A stretch of 5,301 nucleotides of DNA from CAZRNB01 sp964601355 (GTDB lineage Bacteria; Planctomycetota; Phycisphaerae; Sedimentisphaerales; Anaerobacaceae): the NCBI GenBank assembly GCA_964601355.1, contig CAZRNB010000165.1:1-5301 (forward strand), in the 5' to 3' direction. The position numbers and the translations under genes were made by a program. The notes beneath the pieces were generated by a model, which saw only the letters and a program-made list of their open reading frames with translations, made no database searches and was not told the origin of the DNA. Positions 1 through 5,288 of the stretch are shown in pieces (position 1 is the stretch's first letter; every line of letters begins with the position of its first letter).

Positions 1-44
1 AGAAAAATGAAAATCTTATTTGACAATCGACAGCCTTTCATGAA

Positions 45-114
45 TAGGATGGGCAGATTTTCTGCCCATGCGGACATATTTAAAACAGCATGGGCAACTA
101 AGTTGCCCATCCTA
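45..114. repeat. Composite palindromic intergenic repeat (four ATGGGCA cores)
   Basis: Two perfect hairpins sit side by side. The first is 49-69, with a 9-bp stem ATGGGCAGA/TCTGCCCAT and a TTT loop. The second is 90-110, with a 9-bp stem ATGGGCAAC/GTTGCCCAT and a 3-base loop. The whole unit is also bounded by an 11-base inverted repeat, TAGGATGGGCA at 45-55 and TGCCCATCCTA at 104-114. It can therefore fold either as two small hairpins or as one long stem. The layout resembles REP/BIME-type dispersed palindromes. That it is dispersed in the genome is inference, since only one copy is visible. Confidence 0.75.
78..110 (-). terminator. Possible terminator for the 159-1739 / 1729-3348 gene pair
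   Basis: Read on the minus strand, downstream of the stop at 159, the 9-bp hairpin at 110-90 is followed by GCTGTTTTAAAT. The short T-run after a stable stem is compatible with factor-independent termination. The stem is only moderately G+C-rich and the T-run does not start directly at its foot, so this is a weak call. The same hairpin belongs to the palindromic repeat and may have no termination role. Confidence 0.25.
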
Positions 115-132
115 CCTTGCTAATAATCTATT

Positions 133-158
133 GAGCATCGAGTATCGAGTATCGAGCT
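133..158. repeat. 7-base tandem repeat (GAGTATC)
   Basis: The units GAGCATC, GAGTATC, GAGTATC and a partial GAGCTC follow each other with exact 7-base spacing, and the last unit runs into the stop codon (TAG, minus strand) of the gene beginning at 159. The period is not a multiple of three and the array lies in non-coding sequence. The strand and any function are unknown. It may be a member of a short intergenic repeat family. Confidence 0.75.
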
Positions 159-1739
159 CTATCTCATCTTTCTTATCCGAACCTCAATTGTCTTTGAATC
201 TTTTAATAAATTGATGAGCGTATTTGTATCTGTCTGTCCGTAGTGATATGGATACAGAATCCTTGGCTCAAAGGCCTTTGCCGCGTCGGATGCCATCTCA
301 GGCGTCATTGTATAAGGCAGATTCATCGGCAAAAAGGCGACGTCGATGTCCTTTAAGCTTTTCATCTCAGGTATATTTTCCGTGTCACCTGCCACATATA
401 CTTTTTTATCGCCAAAAGCAATTATATAGCCATTGCCTTGCCCCTTTGGATGAAAAGGCTGGCCGTCGGGCCGCTTATGCGCAATGTTATAGGCAGGCAC
501 AGCCTCGATTTTCAGCCCGGCAATAGTTTGCGCGTCGCCATTCTGCATAATAACTCCGCCGGGGACTTTTTCAGCACAGGCTTTAGACAAAATTATCTTC
601 GTTCCTTCTTTGCGCAGCATACTTATAGCTTTTGTGTCAAGGTGGTCACTATGTTCATGGGTGATTAAGATAAGGTCTGCCTTGGGCAGCTTTGTATAAT
701 CAGCTTCGCTGCTGACCGGATCAACGTGAATAACCTTGTCATTAAAGGTGAACATCAATGTCCCATGTCCGATGAAGGTTATTTTCAAATCGCCGGCATT
801 TGTTTTGATAATGTCTTCTTCAAATTTCGACATAGCTTTTTCCTCAGCTTGTTTAGCTTGCTCAACGCCCTTAATATTCATTCTAACCGAATATAAAGAG
901 GTCCTGGCCGTGATAAAGAGCGTCTGTTTATCTTTTCCGCCGAAACAGACATTGGCCGGCTGCTCAGGAACCTCAATTGTCTCTATTTTATCTCCATTTT
1001 TATTATAGACCGCAACTGCTTTTGTGGTCAGGTAAATATTACCCTGATTATCTATAGTCATCCCATCTGAACCTTCCGGTGCAAACAGCTTTTTGTTCGA
1101 CAGCGTGCTGTCTTCATTGATGCTATATACAAATGTCTTGTTTCCGCCATGGTCAGCAACGTAAAGCAATTTGCCGTCGGGAGTACCTATCAATCCATTC
1201 GGCCTGACCATATCGTCTATTACCATGATGAGTTTTTTATGGTCGGCTGAAAGATAATAGACGTTTTCACCATCCTGCTTCATGCTGCCCCTGCTTCCAT
1301 AGTTGGGGTCGGTAAAGTAAACACCTCCATCCTGGGCAATCCACAGGTCGTTGGGGCTGTTGAATCGTTTGCCTTCGTACTTGTCTGCTAACACAGTAAC
1401 ATTACCTTTTGTATCGATGGAAACTAATTGTCGTCCGCCTCCTTCACAGGCTATGAGATTCCCGGCTTTGTCGAAGAAAAGGCCATTAGCCCCTCTTGAG
1501 TTTTCCAGGAATGTTGAGAGCTTGCCATCAAGCGACCATTTGTGGATTCGATTATTTGGAATATCAGTGAAGAAGATGTTTCCCTCGGCATCGACAGCAG
1601 GCCCTTCTGTGAATCCGAAGCCGCTGGCAAGTTTTTCAACTTTTGCTCCCGGTGCGACAACACTTGCTTTCTCGGCACTGACAACCATTGCCGGGAATAA
1701 AAACAATATTGAGACCATACAAAAGAATTTATTTTTCAT
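159..1739 (-). CDS. Secreted SMP-30/gluconolactonase-like propeller fused to MBL-fold hydrolase
   Basis: This is a 526-residue exported two-domain protein. Residues 1-22 form a signal peptide (MKNK, then a hydrophobic core, with likely cleavage after VSA). Residues about 33-288 match the SMP-30/gluconolactonase/LRE beta-propeller family. The usual metal-site motifs are present: FTEGP (E45), SPND (N130), RPNG (N181) and SDGM (D225). A charged, probably helical linker (about 290-312, rich in A/E/K) leads to a metallo-beta-lactamase-fold domain at about 313-505. This carries HEHSDH (H361, H363, D365, H366), a candidate metal ligand H430 in FHPKG, GDTE (D452) and YHYG (H499). It resembles the UlaG-like branch. 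Both active sites look intact. Known members of each family hydrolyse lactones among other substrates, so a sugar-lactone or ester hydrolase in the periplasm is plausible but the substrate is inferred. The start is fixed by an AGGAG six bases upstream and by the signal peptide. It overlaps the end of the DUF362 gene by 11 bases. Each domain is usually a separate protein, so the fusion is unusual. Confidence 0.9.
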   Translation of the reverse strand: MKNKFFCMVSILFLFPAMVVSAEKASVVAPGAKVEKLASGFGFTEGPAVDAEGNIFFTDIPNNRIHKWSLDGKLSTFLENSRGANGLFFDKAGNLIACEGGGRQLVSIDTKGNVTVLADKYEGKRFNSPNDLWIAQDGGVYFTDPNYGSRGSMKQDGENVYYLSADHKKLIMVIDDMVRPNGLIGTPDGKLLYVADHGGNKTFVYSINEDSTLSNKKLFAPEGSDGMTIDNQGNIYLTTKAVAVYNKNGDKIETIEVPEQPANVCFGGKDKQTLFITARTSLYSVRMNIKGVEQAKQAEEKAMSKFEEDIIKTNAGDLKITFIGHGTLMFTFNDKVIHVDPVSSEADYTKLPKADLILITHEHSDHLDTKAISMLRKEGTKIILSKACAEKVPGGVIMQNGDAQTIAGLKIEAVPAYNIAHKRPDGQPFHPKGQGNGYIIAFGDKKVYVAGDTENIPEMKSLKDIDVAFLPMNLPYTMTPEMASDAAKAFEPRILYPYHYGQTDTNTLINLLKDSKTIEVRIRKMR

Positions 1740-3348
1740 TTGAAACTCCTTTTGCTACGGGGCCGACCGCAACCAATTCTATACCGTTGCCGGTTCCTAA
1801 ATTTCGAGAGTATTGCCTGTCTTTCGAATTATTCCAGTGTTCGTGGACGCCCAGGCTCGTCAGTTTTGTACCATCACCTTCTGGATCGTAAGATGTCGCT
1901 GATGGGGGTTTATCCGCCAGAGCTGCCTCATGCAGATAATTGTCCGGATTGCCGGTCACGTCGGTAACGTTTGGATTGGCGGCCTGCTCATTTCGCAGAA
2001 AGTCAAGCCCAACAGAGTCAATAGCCACCATATCCTGTGAAACGAGTATGCTGGAGAACCAGTCATTATTAAAGGATGCAAACCTTATAACAGGCCGAAC
2101 CTGATTTTGTGCGGGATACAATGCGTCAATCATATACAGAAATGTTTTTCCGCCTATATGCTTGTGGCCATTCAAATCAACCAGGCAGTTATATGAGCCC
2201 ATGCTGTCTCTTCGATTGCCATAGTTGTGCAGCGGCCTTGGAGTCCAGCCGCCGTTATCCGGGAAATACGTCGTGCCAAAATGGTTCTTTGCGCATAGCG
2301 TGACGCCAAAAAGAGTGTGGGCCCTCATTAGCGCCAAATTGATTAGGTACTTGGCATCAGTAACGCATTGTGGAAGGTAAGCAGTACCAGCCTTTGTAAT
2401 AAGCGGATTATTGCCGTCATGAACCGCCGCAATACGCCCATCCTTCGCATTGTTGGGTGCAACTACAAACCTGACACTTTGAAAATTCCGGTCGGGGTTG
2501 CTTTTAATTTTATTATAGATTGGATCGCCGATGTAGCGCGAGGCATCATACAGTGTAATCGCAGAGCCTGGCACACCGGCCTTACTTATAAGCTGATCCA
2601 CGAGTGAGTAAATAACATGAGGGCTTGGATTGCCGACATTCGGCGCCCAGGCACTTCCGCGTTCCTGGTTCATATTGATTTTGATGGCGATCTTCTCGCC
2701 CTTCTGGTAGCCTGCATCCCCAAAGCCTTTGGTTTTATTGAAGGACTTAAAAAGCGCATCCCATGCCTGAGGGTCATTCGATTGGCCGGTCAGCCCCTGA
2801 ATGGCTTTGGAGATCATTGACTCGACCCTGCTTTGGTCGGTATTGCTGTCGTCCCACCAGTTTCCGGTTGAGCCATCCCAATTGGCTGCATCAGGGTCAC
2901 GCACCCATACTACACGTCCTGGATAAATACCTCTTGCGACGCCTATGGGTCTGTTTGCCGGCTCGCCTGGTGAAAATGCCGCTATCGCTGGTTTATTATC
3001 GGTTAGGCTTAGAGAAACCAATATCACAGTAACTGCCGCTGCAACACAAATCCCCGCCAGTATATATCGTGATTTCTGCAAAAAGTATCTGGCTCTGCGA
3101 TATATCAAGGTCGAGCCGACGATACCTGTGAGCCAGATTATAAAGCCGCCGGCCAAAGGTGCTGCTGCTCGCTGACATGGATAGGCCGCACGCGCCGGCT
3201 TTGGCAGCACGCGAATAAGAAACCAAACAAGTGAAACCAATCCCGCAACAGGAAACAACCACATCAGCCAGTGAAATTTGTTATTATATGAATGTGACTT
3301 ACCTCTCTTTGGACAAGTTTGCTGATTGTGTTTTGTCGGTGTTAACAT
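1729..3348 (-). CDS. Membrane-anchored DUF362 domain protein
   Basis: This is a 539-residue protein. Three hydrophobic segments lie at about 26-46, 64-82 and 95-115. The positive-inside rule (KHNQQTCPKRGK at the N-terminus, RRARYFLQKSR between helices 2 and 3) puts the large C-terminal domain outside the cytoplasmic membrane. The stretch PKPARAAYPCQRAA at 49-62 I recognise, from memory, as conserved in DUF362 proteins with this kind of N-terminus. The soluble part from about 134 (RPIGVARGIYPGRVVWV) to the end carries the family's usual blocks: AIKINMN (221-227), YLINLALMRAH (334-344), LCAKNHFGTT (351-360) and LGVHEHWNN (499-507). Some DUF362 proteins carry ferredoxin-like iron-sulphur motifs. 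None is visible here, as the Cys residues are scattered (58, 328, 352, 388). The biochemical role of DUF362 is not established, and conserved His and Asp residues could bind metal. The start is supported by GGAGG seven bases upstream (3356-3360). It is the first gene of a pair with the propeller/hydrolase gene, which it overlaps by 11 bases. Confidence 0.88.
   Translation of the reverse strand: MLTPTKHNQQTCPKRGKSHSYNNKFHWLMWLFPVAGLVSLVWFLIRVLPKPARAAYPCQRAAAPLAGGFIIWLTGIVGSTLIYRRARYFLQKSRYILAGICVAAAVTVILVSLSLTDNKPAIAAFSPGEPANRPIGVARGIYPGRVVWVRDPDAANWDGSTGNWWDDSNTDQSRVESMISKAIQGLTGQSNDPQAWDALFKSFNKTKGFGDAGYQKGEKIAIKINMNQERGSAWAPNVGNPSPHVIYSLVDQLISKAGVPGSAITLYDASRYIGDPIYNKIKSNPDRNFQSVRFVVAPNNAKDGRIAAVHDGNNPLITKAGTAYLPQCVTDAKYLINLALMRAHTLFGVTLCAKNHFGTTYFPDNGGWTPRPLHNYGNRRDSMGSYNCLVDLNGHKHIGGKTFLYMIDALYPAQNQVRPVIRFASFNNDWFSSILVSQDMVAIDSVGLDFLRNEQAANPNVTDVTGNPDNYLHEAALADKPPSATSYDPEGDGTKLTSLGVHEHWNNSKDRQYSRNLGTGNGIELVAVGPVAKGVSNEK
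1746..1750 (-). promoter_or_regulatory. Shine-Dalgarno AGGAG inside the upstream gene (translational coupling)
   Basis: On the minus strand AGGAG lies six bases before the ATG at 1739 and inside the last codons of the DUF362 gene, whose TAA at 1729-1731 falls after that ATG. Ribosomes finishing the upstream gene pass directly over the initiation site, which is the usual arrangement for coupled translation. This supports the chosen start and operon membership. Confidence 0.75.
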
Positions 3349-3366
3349 CTTTGAACCTCCATAGCA

Positions 3367-3378
3367 AAAAAGCTTTTT
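3367..3378. other. 12-base perfect palindrome AAAAAGCTTTTT in the DUF362 leader
   Basis: A perfect A/T-rich palindrome lies just upstream of the GGAGG ribosome-binding site of the DUF362 gene, between it and the TAAAGTG repeat cluster. It could be a protein-binding site or simply A+T-rich spacer. No clear -35/-10 pair was found around it. Confidence 0.35.
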
Positions 3379-3382
3379 AATC

Positions 3383-3494
3383 AGTGACTAAAGTGTCTAA
3401 AGTGAGCTAAAGAGTAAAGTTGTAATTTTAGTCCACAGGATGCCTTACGGCGGCACTTTAGGCACTTCACATTTTAGTCACTTTTGGTCACTTG
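3383..3494. repeat. TAAAGTG repeat cluster in both orientations
   Basis: The left half (3388-3420) contains CTAAAGTGT, CTAAAGTGAG, CTAAAGAG and TAAAGT in tandem with 8-10-base spacing. The right half (3454-3494) carries the complement: CACTTTAGG, TTTTAGTCACTT and TTGGTCACTT. Two nested perfect inverted pairs can form a stem: AGTGACTAAA 3383-3392 with TTTAGTCACT 3473-3482, and CTAAAGTG 3397-3404 with CACTTTAG 3454-3461. The cluster fills nearly all of the 148-base gap between the DUF362 start and the dehydroquinate synthase stop. It may include the promoter of the DUF362 operon, but no convincing one is seen. Confidence 0.7.
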
Positions 3495-3496
3495 TA

Positions 3497-4492
3497 TCAC
3501 CTTTCTATCAGCGTTTCATCAACTTGCATTCCGAAGTGTCTGCCGGCTTTCTCAACATGAGCAAGGATTTTGTCACCCTGTTTTAAATTTGTTATAGATA
3601 CAGCCTTTCCTTCGGGACTGACTAAGCGAATTGTCTCTGCATTTTGCATGACTAAACTTATCTGCTGGCCTTGTGCCTCAGCCTCGATGAGCATCATAGG
3701 CCTTTTTTCAATCTTGTTCCTTCCGAGATATGCGGTTTGGCTTCTGCCTTGAAAATCTACAATCATCACTTCATCGCCTGCTTTTAAATCGGCTAAGTAT
3801 TTTGTTTTGCCGCCCGGCGTTAAGGTATAAGCGTGCACAGCACCGGCGTTGACGCGGAATGGACGCGATGCTACGTAGGGATTGTCGATTGATTCGGAAT
3901 GTACTAAGAAAAATCCGGCTGCGGTATTTCCGACGAGCATTCCTTCGCCGACGGCCATTTGCGTGCAGGTGTCGAGACAGGAGCGGTCGCCCATGCCGAG
4001 CTGCTTTGTGCTTGTGATAGTCGCTGTGACTAATGTCACTTTCTCGCTGATGCCGTGAATGATTTCTGCGGTCTTTTTAATCTGGTTGACGTCTTTAGTA
4101 TTGAGCAAAACGCCATCGACACCTTTTTCGAGAATCTCGACCATAAGTTTGGCCTGTTTGCTGTTTTCGACCTGTACCATAATATTTTTGCCTCGGCGGG
4201 CAAGCAGGTTCTCGATCGGGATAATCGTCCAGTCTAACATTCGCAGTACGACGATTTTTCCGCTCGGCACGGCTGCGGCCTTATCTTCGTCGGCCTTGCC
4301 GGATATATCTATAAACTCAACATCGACGCCGGGTTTTATATCGCCATTCTTTTCGACGGTTTTTATTTTGCCGAACTGGCGGACGGTTTCGCTTTTATTA
4401 TCCGGCAGCACTACCGCTTCTGCCCCGCCTTCCAGCGCCGCTATGGCGATGCTCTTTTCGTAAGGAACGACATTTACCCATAGTTTTTTCAT
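3497..4492 (-). CDS. aroB': 3-dehydroquinate synthase II (archaeal-type)
   Basis: This is a 331-residue cytoplasmic protein that I recognise as the DHQS-II family, unrelated to classical AroB. The N-terminus MKKLWVNVVPYEKSIAIAAL and the core GMGDRSCLDTCTQMAVGEGM (166-185) are family hallmarks. So are GNTAAGFFLVHSE (188-200) and RPFRVNAGAVHAY (210-222). In archaea the enzyme uses NAD+ to oxidatively deaminate 2-amino-3,7-dideoxy-D-threo-hept-6-ulosonate and cyclise it to 3-dehydroquinate, an entry to aromatic amino acids. The substrate is made by a partner aldolase-like enzyme. That partner is not in this window. Bacterial relatives such as GriH act instead in 3-amino-4-hydroxybenzoate synthesis, so that is the main alternative. 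The reading frame is open to an ATG at 4591, but I place the start at 4492. AAGGGA lies nine bases upstream of it, family similarity begins at MKKLW, and the extra 33 codons run through an intergenic hairpin repeat. A candidate promoter lies at 4580-4608, suggesting its own transcription unit. Confidence 0.9.
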   Translation of the reverse strand: MKKLWVNVVPYEKSIAIAALEGGAEAVVLPDNKSETVRQFGKIKTVEKNGDIKPGVDVEFIDISGKADEDKAAAVPSGKIVVLRMLDWTIIPIENLLARRGKNIMVQVENSKQAKLMVEILEKGVDGVLLNTKDVNQIKKTAEIIHGISEKVTLVTATITSTKQLGMGDRSCLDTCTQMAVGEGMLVGNTAAGFFLVHSESIDNPYVASRPFRVNAGAVHAYTLTPGGKTKYLADLKAGDEVMIVDFQGRSQTAYLGRNKIEKRPMMLIEAEAQGQQISLVMQNAETIRLVSPEGKAVSITNLKQGDKILAHVEKAGRHFGMQVDETLIER

Positions 4493-4501
4493 CAAATTTA
4501 T

Positions 4502-4507
4502 TCCCTT
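4502..4507 (-). promoter_or_regulatory. Ribosome-binding site AAGGGA fixing the DHQS-II start
   Basis: On the minus strand AAGGGA lies nine bases before the ATG at 4492. The two earlier in-frame ATGs (4591 and 4522) have no comparable site. This favours the shorter 331-residue protein. Confidence 0.55.
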
Positions 4508-4524
4508 AAATTCAGGAATCATGG

Positions 4525-4578
4525 TTCGGGGATCGGGATTCAGGTCTGTCCCCTGATCCCTGACACCCGACCCCTGAA
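4525..4578. repeat. Long imperfect hairpin repeat in the DHQS-II leader
   Basis: The arms 4525-4544 (TTCGGGGATCGGGATTCAGG) and 4559-4578 (CCTGACACCCGACCCCTGAA) are complementary at 16 of 20 positions, with a 14-base loop. The arms and loop are themselves built from related GGGATC/CAGGG units, the look of a dispersed G-rich intergenic repeat. On the minus strand it lies between the candidate promoter and the ribosome-binding site, so it would fold in the 5' leader of the dehydroquinate synthase message. Confidence 0.7.
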
Positions 4579-4579
4579 G

Positions 4580-4608
4580 ATTAAACGCCAATTAGCCCAA
4601 CCTGTCAA
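4580..4608 (-). promoter_or_regulatory. Candidate sigma70-type promoter for DHQS-II
   Basis: On the minus strand TTGACA (4608-4603, perfect -35) is followed by a 17-base spacer and TTTAAT (4585-4580, five of six matches to the -10 consensus, missing the important second-position A). Transcription would start near 4573, giving a leader of about 80 bases that opens with the hairpin repeat. The position is right for the gene starting at 4492. Consensus matching alone gives only moderate support. Confidence 0.4.
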
Positions 4609-4657
4609 TATATTTAAATGGCTTCTATAACGAGGGTATCCCCTCATTTTATCAAGA

Positions 4658-5242
4658 CTAACGGCGATGTATGCTTCGTTTGCGATGATTAATAATGCCA
4701 ACGAAAGCAGATAATCCAATACATATAATACCACTCCATTGAAGAATACCGAGCAGCCATGATTCAGGCAGTTTCAGCTTAAGCATTTCGAAAACATGAT
4801 GTATAGATGCTGCTCGCACAATAATAAAGGCCGTCAATAATACTATGCCGTAAAAAGCCAGCCATCGCTGACGCGATAAGCCGCGGACTATCCATCCTAT
4901 GATTCCTAAAAGAGTCACTCCTGCCATCGCAAGACCCATCACAAACCACATCTCAATGGTTCGACGCTGAGAATACCATCCATACTTTTTAGCCAATTCT
5001 CTGCCTATCGCCTCCAACAAAACGTGAAGGTCTAATTGTTTATTGATGCCCATCACTAATAAGCCGGCTGCGAGACTCCACCAGAACACACGATGTCCCT
5101 TCAAAGGTTCTTCGCATCGTGCGTAGGTCCAACAGAGCAAAGCCGTGACTAAATAAATTGCTGTTGCCACCCATCCCCCGATGGCAGGGTCATTAACGCC
5201 CAGCTTCCATCGGCCGTACACCGAGATAACAAATATTAGCAT
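4658..5242 (-). CDS. Unnamed integral membrane protein
   Basis: This is a 194-residue hydrophobic protein with about five membrane segments: near 22-42, 52-66, 97-120, 126-146 and 161-184. It has a basic C-terminal tail (HRKRSIHRR). Between helices 2 and 3 is a polar stretch with GINKQLDLH (65-73) and GWYSQRR (88-94), and helix 4 ends in VRAASIHH (142-149). I recall similar motifs (RW..G.NDP, GINKQLDL, RAAS.HH) in uncharacterised bacterial membrane proteins, so I think the gene is real and complete. I know no function for it. The start at 5242 is the first visible ATG, with AGGAG four bases upstream. The frame remains open to the window edge, but the sequence upstream is tRNA-like, so a longer protein is unlikely. 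It points in the same direction as the other genes but is separated from the next by 165 bases and a likely promoter. Confidence 0.75.
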   Translation of the reverse strand: MLIFVISVYGRWKLGVNDPAIGGWVATAIYLVTALLCWTYARCEEPLKGHRVFWWSLAAGLLVMGINKQLDLHVLLEAIGRELAKKYGWYSQRRTIEMWFVMGLAMAGVTLLGIIGWIVRGLSRQRWLAFYGIVLLTAFIIVRAASIHHVFEMLKLKLPESWLLGILQWSGIICIGLSAFVGIINHRKRSIHRR

Positions 5243-5288
5243 CGCTCTCCTAAACCGAAGGCCGCGGGTTCGAATCCTGCCGGGCGTA
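5237..5288 (+). tRNA. tRNA-Arg(CCT), 3' part only (truncated; possible attachment site)
   Basis: The 3' two-thirds of a tRNA is canonical. It has an anticodon loop CTCCTAA (5247-5253, anticodon CCT), a five-base variable loop AGGCC (5259-5263), and a T-stem GCGGG/CCTGC around TTCGAAT (5264-5280). An acceptor 3' strand CGGGCGT (5281-5287) and discriminator A (5288) follow, with no encoded CCA. The anticodon stem TCGCT/ACCGA pairs at four of five positions (C5245 opposite C5255 is a mismatch). The D arm and the 5' acceptor strand (ACGCCCG expected) are missing at the required distance, where the membrane-protein gene instead begins. It therefore cannot fold as a working tRNA. Such 3' fragments are typical of the far end of an element integrated into a tRNA gene; that origin is inference. 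Confidence 0.72.
5247..5251 (-). promoter_or_regulatory. Shine-Dalgarno AGGAG formed by the complement of a tRNA anticodon loop
   Basis: On the minus strand AGGAG lies four bases before the ATG at 5242. The same bases read on the plus strand are CTCCT, the start of the anticodon loop with anticodon CCT at 5249-5251. The spacing is short but workable. It is the only ribosome-binding site seen for the membrane-protein gene. Confidence 0.45.

Noticed and set aside
20..50. Plus-strand promoter TTGACA (20-25) with TAGGAT (45-50)
   Set aside because: The spacer is 19 bases, the -10 is poor and part of the palindromic repeat, and no plus-strand gene follows.
1351..1743. 130-codon plus-strand open frame opposite the propeller domain
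   Set aside because: It lies wholly antisense to a well-supported gene, has no recognisable protein character and no ribosome-binding site that I can see.
1729..3348. DUF362 protein as an iron-sulphur ferredoxin-type protein
   Set aside because: No CxxCxxC-type motif is present; the Cys residues are isolated.
3383..3494. CRISPR array
   Set aside because: The units are only 8-10 bases, imperfect, without unique spacers of regular length, and occur in both orientations.
4059..4463. 134-codon plus-strand open frame opposite DHQS-II
   Set aside because: It is an antisense shadow of a conserved enzyme gene; the Ser/Ile/Pro-rich translation does not resemble a real protein.
4493..4591. N-terminal extension of DHQS-II from the ATG at 4591
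   Set aside because: The extra 33 residues are translated from the hairpin repeat, lack family similarity, and no ribosome-binding site precedes that ATG.
4632..4645. GAGGG-TATC-CCCTC hairpin after the membrane-protein gene as a terminator
   Set aside because: The stem is only 5 bp and no T-run follows on the minus strand, so it is too weak to call.
5196..5202. ACGCCCA as the missing 5' acceptor strand of the tRNA
   Set aside because: It matches six of seven expected bases but lies about 20 bases too far from the anticodon, there is no D arm between, and it is coding sequence of the membrane protein (GVN).
5237..5288. 3' half of a split tRNA, as in some archaea
   Set aside because: The signal peptide, Shine-Dalgarno sites and gene content point to a bacterium, and the fragment lacks a complementary joining leader before the half-gene.
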